Shown here in pieces: positions 25,403-32,200 of a stretch of DNA of 64,000 nt. The stretch lies in contig ONOU01000010.1 in NCBI GenBank assembly GCA_900319525.1, forward strand, positions 1 through 64,000, in the 5' to 3' direction. Within the stretch, counting starts at the first letter, position 1; each line of letters starts with the position of its first letter. The notes beneath the pieces were generated by a model, which had not been told where the DNA came from, did no database searches, and saw only the letters and a list, made by a program, of their open reading frames with translations. This stretch comes from an uncultured Prevotellaceae bacterium (GTDB lineage: Bacteria > Bacteroidota > Bacteroidia > Bacteroidales > Muribaculaceae). The translations under genes and the position numbers were made by a program.

Positions 25403-25595
25403 AAGCGACCACCATGTAAACATTGTGGCCACTGTCGGCTCTTGGACAAGATGCAATTGTCGTGGATAAGGATTTCGGAGGATTTCAGACGAAACATCTG
25501 CAATAGGAGAAACTTATACAATGGAATCTATTCAGCAAAAACACATATTAAGACCTATTGATTCATGGGGGGAGCGCTGGGCATAGTAAAAGAAA
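25403..25595. other. Intergenic region without recognised genes
   Basis: About 190 bp between the DUF1232 promoter area and the micro-gene 1 terminator. No supported reading frame or RNA element was seen. Confidence 0.4.
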
Positions 25596-25621
25596 CAGCC
25601 ACCGGTTGAAACCAGCGGCTG
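25596..25621 (-). terminator. Terminator of micro-gene 1
   Basis: On the minus strand CAGCC...GGCTG encloses a second pairing (GGTT with AACC) and is followed by TTTCTTTT. It lies 12 nt after the micro-gene 1 stop. Confidence 0.7.
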
Positions 25622-25633
25622 AAGAAATCAAGA

Positions 25634-25729
25634 TTAAACCTTGAATAACTTTTTCAACATCTCCCCAATAAGAGCCGGAATGACTGCGATGAGGATCTGT
25701 ACTACTATTACTCTTAAAATATTTCCCAT
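25634..25729 (-). CDS. Micro-gene 1: 31-aa hydrophobic peptide beside cas13b
   Basis: A 31-residue peptide that begins MGNILRVIVVQILIAVIPAL and ends with a basic amphipathic tail (MLKKLFKV). The core could span or insert in a membrane. It has its own -7 box (TAATTTTG, minus strand, near 25801) with a TTTG 20 nt upstream, and its own terminator. It is too short for standard gene finders. It could be a membrane-active effector or toxin, or a small structural peptide of the kind scattered through Bacteroidales genomes. Expression evidence is lacking, but the promoter-ORF-terminator unit supports a real gene. Confidence 0.55.
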   Translation of the reverse strand: MGNILRVIVVQILIAVIPALIGEMLKKLFKV

Positions 25730-25869
25730 GATGGTACAATTTTAAATGGTTAATAAAAGTTTGTCTCAATTAGAAATAAACCTATTAACTAGTAGCGTGG
25801 CAAAATTACAACCAAATCATGAAATACACAAAACGATTATTGTTTTTTTTATCAAAAATAATAAAGGAA

Positions 25870-25893
25870 AAGGAGAGGATTGCTCCTCTCCTC
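25870..25893 (-). terminator. Terminator of micro-gene 2
   Basis: GGAGAGGA pairs perfectly with TCCTCTCC over a 4-nt loop, followed on the minus strand by TTTTCCTTT. It begins about 20 nt after the micro-gene 2 stop. Confidence 0.75.
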
Positions 25894-25914
25894 ATTTCGA
25901 TGATGCTGAAAGCA

Positions 25915-26049
25915 TTACCTCGGTTCGTCGTTTAAATAGTCATACACCTTCTTGCCAACCTCAACTACCGAGATAGTCGTGGTAACAACGGCAATAATAG
26001 GATTCAACTTCCCAACGAGCTTCGATGCTGATAAAAATAATTTTGTCAT
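25915..26049 (-). CDS. Micro-gene 2: 44-aa peptide with one hydrophobic segment
   Basis: Forty-four residues. The start MTKLFLSASKLVGKLNP is followed by a hydrophobic and threonine-rich stretch (IIAVVTTTISVVEV) and a charged tail ending YLNDEPR. A single membrane-spanning or amphipathic helix is plausible. Promoter: -7 box TAACTTTG with TTG exactly 19 nt upstream on the minus strand (around 26138-26168). A perfect terminator follows. The unit repeats the layout of micro-genes 1 and 3 without sequence identity, which suggests selection for three such units next to cas13b. Confidence 0.55.
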   Translation of the reverse strand: MTKLFLSASKLVGKLNPIIAVVTTTISVVEVGKKVYDYLNDEPR

Positions 26050-26187
26050 AACGAAAAAATTAATTTAAATTGTTAATATTACTGTCTAAACAAGACAAAC
26101 TCCTGCTTTGAGAAGAAATTAACTGCAGCATCATCGGTGCAAAGTTAATCATTATTGTTGATTTTCCAAGAAAATATTATAAAAAAG

Positions 26188-26214
26188 CCTACCGATAAAA
26201 AATACCGGCAGGCG
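26188..26214 (-). terminator. Terminator of micro-gene 3
   Basis: GCCTGCCGGTA and TATCGGTAGGC pair around an A/T loop, followed on the minus strand by TTTTTTAT. Fourteen nt after the micro-gene 3 stop. Confidence 0.78.
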
Positions 26215-26227
26215 CAAGAAAACAGAA

Positions 26228-26320
26228 TTACTTCTGATTTTTCTTGTCAAGGTAACTTTTGACAGCCTTAACGACTACCTCAGCCACCTCAATGGCCAGA
26301 ATAATAGTATCTTTCTTCAT
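26228..26320 (-). CDS. Micro-gene 3: 30-aa peptide divergent from cas13b
   Basis: Thirty residues beginning MKKDTIILAIEVAEVVVKAV and ending with the lysine-rich tail DKKNQK. It resembles in length and in its MKKDTI start the tiny peptides called smalltalk in Bacteroidales, but lacks their usual C-terminal Cys, so I do not assign it to that family. Its promoter is the best in the region: TTTG, 19 nt, TATATTTG on the minus strand (26437-26467). The leader of about 110 nt folds into a strong hairpin. It is transcribed away from cas13b from a shared intergenic region. Confidence 0.55.
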   Translation of the reverse strand: MKKDTIILAIEVAEVVVKAVKSYLDKKNQK

Positions 26321-26349
26321 AATTTAAAAATTAATGAAGTTTTACATGC

Positions 26350-26390
26350 GTTGGGACCGTGCGAATGAATCGCATGTGGTAGTCCCCAAC
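26350..26390 (-). promoter_or_regulatory. Structured 5' leader of micro-gene 3
   Basis: Outer stem GTTGGGAC (26350-26357) pairs with GTCCCCAAC (26382-26390) with one bulge. An inner stem TGCGA/TCGCA lies at 26360-26364 and 26370-26374. It sits in the untranslated leader between the promoter and the ATG at 26320. It could control translation of the peptide or act as a small RNA. Confidence 0.45.
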
Positions 26391-26436
26391 ATGACTACTC
26401 ACATTGGAGTAATTCAGATAATATTATTGGTCGATG

Positions 26437-26467
26437 CAAATATACTGCTTTTTTCCGAATAAACAAA
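26437..26467 (-). promoter_or_regulatory. Promoter of micro-gene 3
   Basis: Minus strand TTTG (26464-26467), spacer of exactly 19 nt, then TATATTTG (26437-26444): a textbook Bacteroidales promoter. Confidence 0.75.
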
Positions 26468-26503
26468 TATTATTGAAATAACTACTTTATTAAATCATTT
26501 TAT

Positions 26504-26511
26504 TACCTTTG
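26504..26511 (+). promoter_or_regulatory. -7 box of cas13b (TACCTTTG)
   Basis: TAnnTTTG match 28 nt before the cas13b ATG. The -33 region is A/T-rich without a clear TTTG, so the promoter may be weak or activated. Confidence 0.55.
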
Positions 26512-26539
26512 CCCAATCTAACATTAAAACTTTAAAACC

Positions 26540-29500
26540 ATGGCTTTCGATAAACCAAGACCTAAACGGCGCCAAGCACGCTCTGACTTCTATATTACAG
26601 ACAAGGCTATCATGGGCGGATACTTCAACCTCGCTCAACTCAATTTCTTTAAGACCTTGATGGAGATCTTTACAAAGGCTGGGATTGATGTCTCAAAAAT
26701 CAAGCAAGACAACAGTCCTAAATATCTCATGATCTTGATCAAGAAATTGACCCATGACGATGAGAAAATCGATGACAAGAAATGGGCCGATGCTTTGGAC
26801 CTGAGCAATGAATGCTTGCTCAAGTTGCAACAGCTGTTGTACAAGCACTTCCCATTTCTTGGGCCCGTCATGGGCGGTGAGGCCAGCTACAATATTTATA
26901 AGCTGAAAGATGGTCATCCCGAGGTGAAAGTAGCCAATGACGTCATGCGTGGCGTGAAACTCGAAGACTGCTTGGCAGTCGTTCGTCACTTTGCGCTGTG
27001 TCTGAATGATTGTCGCAATTTCTATACCCATTTCAACCCCTACAACCCCATCGAGGCTCAAAAGGAGCAGTACCTCAGCCAAAACAAAGTGGCTGTCTGG
27101 CTTGACAAGGTAAAGGATGCTAGCCGGCGCATCATCAAGCAGAACAATCAACTGACGTCCCAGGATATGGAATTCCTTACCGGTATTGACCGCATGAAGC
27201 CCCAGGACAAAGTGGACGATTTTGGGAATATCATGACCGACAGGAGGGGCCGACCCATCAAAGAGTATGTCGAATATGAAGATTACTACTTCCGCATCAG
27301 GGGCAAGCGCTACCTTGTAGATGCTGCTGGTGCGAAACTTGTTGACCAAGAGCCCAGGAACGCTTTGTCCGACTTCGGTGTCGTCTTCCTGTGTACGCTT
27401 TTCCTCGAGAGTGACCAGGCGCGACGCATGCTTGACGAGTTGCGCTTGTTTGAGACGGGGCCTTACGACGGCTCCCGCGATGGTGACGAGTTCAAGAACG
27501 ATATCCTGCGTGAGATTCTTCTTTTCTACCGCACACGGGTTCCCAGAGGCAAGCGACTAGACCCGATGGATGACACCACCTTGCTGGCCATGGACATGCT
27601 TAACGAGTTGCGCAAGTGCCCGATGCCGCTCTATGATGTCCTTTCGAGAGAGGGACAGGGCTTCTTTGAGGACGAGGTGAAACGTCCCAACGATCTCACG
27701 CCTGAAGTCGCCAAGCGACTGCGCAGCAGCGACCGTTTCCCTTATCTCGCCCTGAGGTACATCGACCTGAACAAGTGTTTTGATAACATTCGTTTCCAAG
27801 TCCAGTTGGGTAAATTCCGCTACAAGTTCTATGACAAGACAACCATCGATGGTGAACAAGTGGTACGCGGACTGCAAAAAGAGGTGAATGCCTACGGACG
27901 CCTCCAGGATGTGGAACACTACCGGCAGGAGAAATATGCCGACATGCTCCAGCAAACCGAATTGGTCGAGACGGGTGAAGAGGATATCACCATTGCCAAC
28001 TTCATCCCCGATACGCCACAGTCTTCTTCCTATCTGAGCGACCGCACAGCGTCCTACAATATCCACAACAACCGCATCGGGCTCTTTTGGAACATGCCTG
28101 GCGAGCAAGAGGTGTTGGCTGGGGATGAAAAGATGTATCTTCCCGACCTGAACGTTGACGATAATGGCAAGGCCGACGTCTTCTTGCCCGCTCCCAAGGC
28201 TTCGCTCAGCGTCCGCGACTTGCCAGCCCTGGTTTTCTATCTCTATTTGCAAAACCAACATCCCGACTTGACGCCCGCCGAGGCCATCATCCAGCAGAAG
28301 TACAATGCCCTGGTGAGCTTCTTTGAGGATGTCAGTACAGGACGCTTGCTGCCAGTGAAAGACATCGCTGAGTTGGAGGCGGCAATAGACAAATATGGAC
28401 ACTTGACCGTCCATGAGATTCCCGAAAAACTGCGTGACTACCTCACTGGGGTGGCAGGCACCGAAGACGATGATGATTGTGCCGACCGTCTTGACTGTTA
28501 TGCCATGGGTATCCTCGAGAAACGTTACAGGCGGGTGGCAGCACACATCGATCAACTCAAAGAGGCCCGCAAAATGGTCGGTGACAAGATGAACCGTTAT
28601 GGCAAGAAGTCCTATATCGATGTGAGACCCCGCCGATTGGCCGAGCAGTTGGCACAGTCGATAGTCGATTGGCAGCCGGCGACCGATAATGGGCGGCACA
28701 AGATGACGGGTAAGAATTTCCAGCGGTTGATTGCTTTCTTGGCAAGATATACCGACGAGGTGCCCGTCCAGGAGATCAAGGACTTGATGACGCGTGCACG
28801 GCTTCTCGACGGTCCCGTCGCTCACCCGTTCTTGCAACAGGTGCTTGACAAGAACCCGCTCAACATCGAGGTGCTCTATGATCTTTATTTCAAGGAAGAG
28901 AAACTTCACCTCGAAAACTATCTCGAGATTGAGACAAACAAGCAGGGTGAGGAGGTCTTTCGGAAAAAAGCCAGTGTTGACCTCTCTCGCATTCCTTTCT
29001 TAAACTCTGGAAGGCTTCGTTTCCACAAGCGTGACAGTGCGTCGTTCCAGCGCTTGGCTGCACGATACATGCAGGTGGATGGACGCCAATCGACAATCCT
29101 GCTCCCCGATGGCTTGTTCACTCCTCACATCCTATCGGTTCTCAAGTCAGAATACCGTGACTTGCAAGACCATCTCCAGGACCAGGAGTTGAACCGAAAC
29201 GCCTCCTATCTGATGAGCGTTTATCTGGAGTGCGTCTTACACGACTCGGCTCAGCCCTTCTACCTGTCCAATAGCAATGACAGTCCTTTTGCTCGGCGTT
29301 ACGACCTGTTTGCCATTCTGCAGAACAAGAAAAAGGGCGCCGAACTCTTGCCCAACCCATTGGCGCCTGTCGAGATCAACAGGCGGCTTACGGCTAAGAC
29401 ACCAGACGGCAGCGCCAAACTGATTGAACGTGACATCAAGGCGTTGTTGGATGACATGGCCCGTAAAACCGAAGAACGTATCCACGATCTGCAACAGGAA

Positions 29501-30397
29501 TACTCTAGAAAAAAGGAAAAACAGGCCCAAGAGGAGAGAGTAAAACTCGAGCGGTGCTTCATGCGCAAAATCGCTGATGTGAAAAAACAGGCTCAAGAGG
29601 AAAGGATAAATTTGCAGCGGCGCCTCAAGCACAAAATCACTGATGTAAAGAAGAATGAACGCACTATCCGCCGCTACAAGACACAAGACATGGCTGTTTT
29701 CCTCATGGCCAAACAGATGCTGGCCAATCAACTCTCATGGCAAAACCAGGAGGGCGAGGTGCCGTTCAAACTGGCGAACGTCTGCAATGAAGGTTTTCTG
29801 AGGCAGACCATGAAGGTCTCCTTCCCCTATGAAGTCCCCTTGAAGGAGGACAAGACTAAAAAAGTGACAATCGATATCGTCCAGGACAACATGTCGCTCA
29901 AAAATTATGGACTATTATACAAACTGTATCATGATGAGAGGGTTGTCACTCTGTTGCAAAACATCGTGGACCAGCAACAAATCAGTTTTGCTGAACTCAC
30001 GGCCGAGCTATCACTTTACGACCAGAACCGCTCTAAAGCCTTCTCCAACTTCCAGCAATTTGAGAAACTGGCTTTTGAGACCAACAAAGAGGCACTTACC
30101 CATCCAGAACACCGTGGTTTCTTCTTGGAGAAAGTCAACAAGAAAAACCAGGTCATCAGATATGAACGGCGCAACAACTTTGACGCCTTGCTCGATTTGC
30201 TCGATGCCATCGAAGCGCATCAACTCGATCCCCGTGAACGTCAGTGGTTGACTTCGGTGCGAAACGCTTTCTGTCACAATAGCTATTACAAGATAGACAT
30301 GCAGCAAATCGAGAAAAAACTGCCCACCATCATCCAGCAGATTGTTGAAATCGTTCAGCGCATTACCGATAAAGCGTCCCACCCAAGTAATCGATAA
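26540..30397 (+). CDS. cas13b: CRISPR-associated RNA-guided RNase Cas13b (type VI-B)
   Basis: Single-protein effector that processes its own crRNA and, when the guide pairs with target RNA, becomes a general RNase. The 1285 aa carry the two HEPN catalytic motifs at opposite ends, as in Cas13b: RNFYTH (Arg159-His164) and RNAFCH (Arg1241-His1246). The position of both motifs near the termini and the 36-bp GTTG...CAAC repeat downstream separate it from Cas13a, c and d. It is somewhat longer than usual (about 1100-1200 aa), partly through a lysine/glutamate-rich coiled coil near 990-1040 that contains a 22-residue tandem repeat. Neither csx27 nor csx28 is adjacent. Codon use is GC-richer than the flanking DNA. 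Confidence 0.95.
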   Translation: MAFDKPRPKRRQARSDFYITDKAIMGGYFNLAQLNFFKTLMEIFTKAGIDVSKIKQDNSPKYLMILIKKLTHDDEKIDDKKWADALDLSNECLLKLQQLLYKHFPFLGPVMGGEASYNIYKLKDGHPEVKVANDVMRGVKLEDCLAVVRHFALCLNDCRNFYTHFNPYNPIEAQKEQYLSQNKVAVWLDKVKDASRRIIKQNNQLTSQDMEFLTGIDRMKPQDKVDDFGNIMTDRRGRPIKEYVEYEDYYFRIRGKRYLVDAAGAKLVDQEPRNALSDFGVVFLCTLFLESDQARRMLDELRLFETGPYDGSRDGDEFKNDILREILLFYRTRVPRGKRLDPMDDTTLLAMDMLNELRKCPMPLYDVLSREGQGFFEDEVKRPNDLTPEVAKRLRSSDRFPYLALRYIDLNKCFDNIRFQVQLGKFRYKFYDKTTIDGEQVVRGLQKEVNAYGRLQDVEHYRQEKYADMLQQTELVETGEEDITIANFIPDTPQSSSYLSDRTASYNIHNNRIGLFWNMPGEQEVLAGDEKMYLPDLNVDDNGKADVFLPAPKASLSVRDLPALVFYLYLQNQHPDLTPAEAIIQQKYNALVSFFEDVSTGRLLPVKDIAELEAAIDKYGHLTVHEIPEKLRDYLTGVAGTEDDDDCADRLDCYAMGILEKRYRRVAAHIDQLKEARKMVGDKMNRYGKKSYIDVRPRRLAEQLAQSIVDWQPATDNGRHKMTGKNFQRLIAFLARYTDEVPVQEIKDLMTRARLLDGPVAHPFLQQVLDKNPLNIEVLYDLYFKEEKLHLENYLEIETNKQGEEVFRKKASVDLSRIPFLNSGRLRFHKRDSASFQRLAARYMQVDGRQSTILLPDGLFTPHILSVLKSEYRDLQDHLQDQELNRNASYLMSVYLECVLHDSAQPFYLSNSNDSPFARRYDLFAILQNKKKGAELLPNPLAPVEINRRLTAKTPDGSAKLIERDIKALLDDMARKTEERIHDLQQEYSRKKEKQAQEERVKLERCFMRKIADVKKQAQEERINLQRRLKHKITDVKKNERTIRRYKTQDMAVFLMAKQMLANQLSWQNQEGEVPFKLANVCNEGFLRQTMKVSFPYEVPLKEDKTKKVTIDIVQDNMSLKNYGLLYKLYHDERVVTLLQNIVDQQQISFAELTAELSLYDQNRSKAFSNFQQFEKLAFETNKEALTHPEHRGFFLEKVNKKNQVIRYERRNNFDALLDLLDAIEAHQLDPRERQWLTSVRNAFCHNSYYKIDMQQIEKKLPTIIQQIVEIVQRITDKASHPSNR
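29519..29650 (+). repeat. 66-bp tandem repeat inside cas13b
   Basis: Two consecutive 66-bp units (29519-29584 and 29585-29650) encode KQAQEERVKLERCFMRKIAD- and KQAQEERINLQRRLKHKITD-type segments, each ending DVKK. The phase is in frame and the units have diverged, so the duplication is old or under selection. It lengthens a predicted coiled coil. Confidence 0.75.
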
Positions 30398-30590
30398 TTA
30401 CCCAATCAAGCAGCGGTCTTTGAAATCATGGTTTTGAACAAGGGAACATAAAAAGAATTCACCATTCCATTTATCGTTAACTGAATTGATTTTTTTGGCA
30501 ATTTGTGTTTACATTTCAGCCAAATTTGCCATTTTATAAACGAGAAATCTTGGCTATAGCCCTTTATTTCAATCAGTTATCGGTGACAGG
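30398..30590 (+). promoter_or_regulatory. CRISPR leader region
   Basis: AT-rich, gene-free 193 bp between cas13b and the first repeat. It contains an imperfect inverted repeat (GGCAATTTG near 30498 and CAAATTTGCC near 30524). No convincing -7/-33 pair was found, so array transcription may start here or read through from cas13b. Confidence 0.5.
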
Positions 30591-31219
30591 GTTGTAGAAG
30601 CCTGTCGTTTGGATGGGTATAACAACAGCCTTCGCCTTGAGATACACCTTGCGCAAGTTGTAGAAGCCTGTCGTTTGGATGGGTATAACAACTCTGTTCA
30701 AACTCGATGTCAGAGCGATGCTGTTGTAGAAGCCTGTCGTTTGGATGGGTATGACAACAGCCTTCTCCTCAGGGAAAAGCTTTGTGAGGTTGTAGAAGCC
30801 TGTCGTTTGGATGGGTATAACAACTCTCGGCTGCCCGCCTTCTTCTAGTACATAGTTGTAGAAGCCTGTCGTTTGGATGGGTATAACAACACAGTAGATT
30901 CTTTCAACTCCCGGGATTTCGTTGTAGAAGCCTGTCGTTTGGATGGGTATAACAACATATGGGTTTTCCTGCGTATTCTGATTTCGGTTGTAGAAGCCTG
31001 TCGTTTGGATGGGTATAACAACTTTAATTTATCATGTGTTAAGGCCAGCACCGTTGTAGAAGCCTGTCGTTTGGATGGGTATAACAACGTGCAATCCAAA
31101 TCCACATCTTGTTCATTGTTGTAGAAGCCTGTCGTTTGGATGGGTATGACAACTATTTTTTACTTTTTCTTACTTCGGTGTTTGTTGTAGAAGCCTGTCG
31201 TTTGGATGGGTATGACAAC
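30591..31219 (+). CRISPR. Type VI-B CRISPR array, 10 repeats and 9 spacers
   Basis: Ten 36-bp repeats starting GTTGTAGAAGCCTGTCG and ending in TATAACAAC or TATGACAAC, at 30591, 30657, 30723, 30789, 30855, 30921, 30987, 31053, 31118 and 31184. Spacers are 30 bp except the eighth (29 bp). Repeats 3, 9 and 10 carry G where the others carry A in the TAT(A/G)ACAAC end; otherwise they are identical. The GTTG...CAAC palindromic ends on the same strand as cas13b match known VI-B repeats, giving crRNAs of spacer followed by repeat. No spacer matches another part of the window that I could see. Confidence 0.98.
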
Positions 31220-31240
31220 TGCGGCCACATGCAAACACAA

Positions 31241-31276
31241 CAGGGCGACACACCCGGTCATGGATGTGCCGCCCTG
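31241..31276. terminator. Hairpin after the CRISPR array
   Basis: CAGGGCG-A-CACA pairs with TGTG-C-CGCCCTG with one mismatch, 21 bp after the last repeat. It has no long T-tract, so termination is possible but not certain. Confidence 0.5.
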
Positions 31277-31509
31277 TATTGTGATGGAATCAGTCTATAA
31301 TCACCCGAAATCAAAATGCGGGACAACAGCATTAAGTTCAAGAGAGAATAGTCACACTATAAAACCTTTTTTACTTGAACATTACTTGAACATTTGGACA
31401 TTTATAATTCTATGATAATCATTTATAATCACAGTTGATGTGGTGTAATGGGTTGATTATCTGTGAGGTTGGGTGATTTTCGGTGAGTATTGATGATGCG
31501 GTGGAATGT
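31277..31509. other. Right end region of element 2 without genes
   Basis: About 230 AT-rich bases between the array hairpin and the third core site. It contains the right arm repeat (31373-31391) and no supported ORF. Confidence 0.5.
31373..31391. repeat. Right arm repeat of element 2 (ACTTGAAC x2)
   Basis: ACTTGAACATTACTTGAAC, identical to 24926-24944. It lies inside the right end of element 2, 118 bp before the core. Confidence 0.65.
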
Positions 31510-31523
31510 CCGGCTCTGGGTAC
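31510..31523 (+). other. Third attachment core (CCGGCTCTGGGTAC)
   Basis: Exact copy of the 14-bp core between element 2 and the decayed element 3. Right of it lies the ACTGGAAC arm pair also seen left of the first core. Confidence 0.7.
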
Positions 31524-31540
31524 AGAAAACTATGCATAAG

Positions 31541-31572
31541 GCGCTGAAACTCAATGAGTTTTGGCGCTTTTC
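31541..31572. terminator. 12-bp hairpin beside the third core
   Basis: GCGCTGAAACTC pairs along its full length with GAGTTTTGGCGC (two G-T pairs), followed by TTTTCT. Third example of a hairpin just right of the core. Confidence 0.6.
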
Positions 31573-31580
31573 TATATTCT

Positions 31581-31598
31581 ACTGGAACATTACTGGAA
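31581..31598. repeat. Arm repeat of element 3 (ACTGGAAC type)
   Basis: ACTGGAACATTACTGGAA, nearly the same as 1394-1413 upstream of integrase 1. Suggests that element 3 and the left-hand element used the same integrase type. Confidence 0.5.
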
Positions 31599-31732
31599 AG
31601 ATATTAATAGCGCACTTTTTTAACCCAACTTCAACGGTGGCGGGCTAAGATGATGATTCGCTATTACTGATGAAAACCCTACTGACCAAGAGAATCAGTT
31701 GGGCTTTCTACTATATTGCTGGGCACCAGGGC

Positions 31733-32062
31733 TTAAACTATTATTTCCCAGAAGCCGCCTTTATCGGGACCGACACGACGAACGACACCTTGGTCTTGTA
31801 GCTTCTTGATGTTTCTTGCAATGTTTCTCCTGTCAACACCTATTATTTCGGCCATTTTAGAGGTTGAAATTAAGGATCCTCCTTTCTCAAGTCGATAATT
31901 TTCTGTGACGTTCCCGTTTTCTGTCACCTTTTCTGTCAACTTTTCTGCTACCTTTTCTGCTACCTTGGGTACCGTAATCTTCAGGATGAACTCGGCGGAT
32001 CTGAAACGATTATCGAACTTTATCGAATTCACTACGCTAAATAGATCTCTTTTTGTTTCCAT
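31733..32062 (-). pseudogene. 3' fragment of an AlbA_2-type regulator gene
   Basis: A 109-aa frame whose last 85 residues match the C-terminus of the 8576-10075 protein: EFILKITVPKVAE, the KVAEKVAEKLTEKVTEN linker, a winged helix, and the identical end RRVGPDKGGFWEII. The AlbA_2 and ATPase-like regions are missing and the first 22 residues do not match. It probably is a truncation left by deletion of element 3 rather than a functional small regulator, although a stand-alone winged-helix protein cannot be excluded. Confidence 0.7.
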
Positions 32063-32148
32063 GGCGGAATGGTAATGATTCCATTCAAATTGTTGAGGGT
32101 GAGGCGCCTGTACCTATAAACCTGTACCTATAAAAGTGTGTAAAAAGT

Positions 32149-32174
32149 CCCTCGTGCTCTGGTGGGCACGAGGG
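32149..32174 (-). terminator. Terminator of the dockerin-type gene
   Basis: CCCTCGTGC pairs perfectly with GCACGAGGG over an 8-nt loop; on the minus strand it is followed by ACTTTTTAC. It lies 27 bp after the stop of the gene at 32201. Confidence 0.78.
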
Positions 32175-32200
32175 ATAGATTTTTGGACAATGATTTGTGG

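Larger units (their letters stand above)
24864..31523. mobile_element. Element 2: integrase-less unit carrying Cas13b, CRISPR array and micro-genes
   Basis: A 6.66-kb unit bounded by the 14-bp core at both ends and, inside, by an identical arm sequence ACTTGAACATTACTTGAAC at 24926-24944 and 31373-31391. This arm differs from those of element 1 (GGTGTTAA) and of the left-hand element (ACTGGAAC), so the unit has its own ends. It holds no recombinase, relaxase or replication gene. It probably moves in trans through a related integrase, or is a deletion derivative; both are inferences. Confidence 0.75.
31510..32062. mobile_element. Element 3: decayed remnant of a mobilizable element
   Basis: About 550 bp that keep the left core, hairpin and arm repeat of an element. 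A diverged copy of the mobilization-operon terminator (31677-31707, compare 7456-7489) and the 3' end of an AlbA_2 gene follow. In element 1 these parts are about 6 kb apart from the left end, so the mobilization genes have been deleted here. Confidence 0.6.

Noticed and set aside
24973-26320. Csx27 or Csx28 accessory gene for the VI-B system
   Set aside because: DUF1232 is not Csx27/28-like, and the other genes are only 30-44 codons. No protein of about 180-200 aa with the expected membrane/HEPN pattern is present.
27557-28909. 450-codon antisense frame within cas13b
   Set aside because: Shadow frame produced by GC-rich codons of cas13b; no promoter and no plausible protein features.
30609-31124. 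Open frames inside the CRISPR array with repeated VVEACRLDGYNN peptide
   Set aside because: They are translations of the 36-bp repeat plus 30-bp spacers, whose 66-bp period is divisible by three and keeps the frame open. Not genes.
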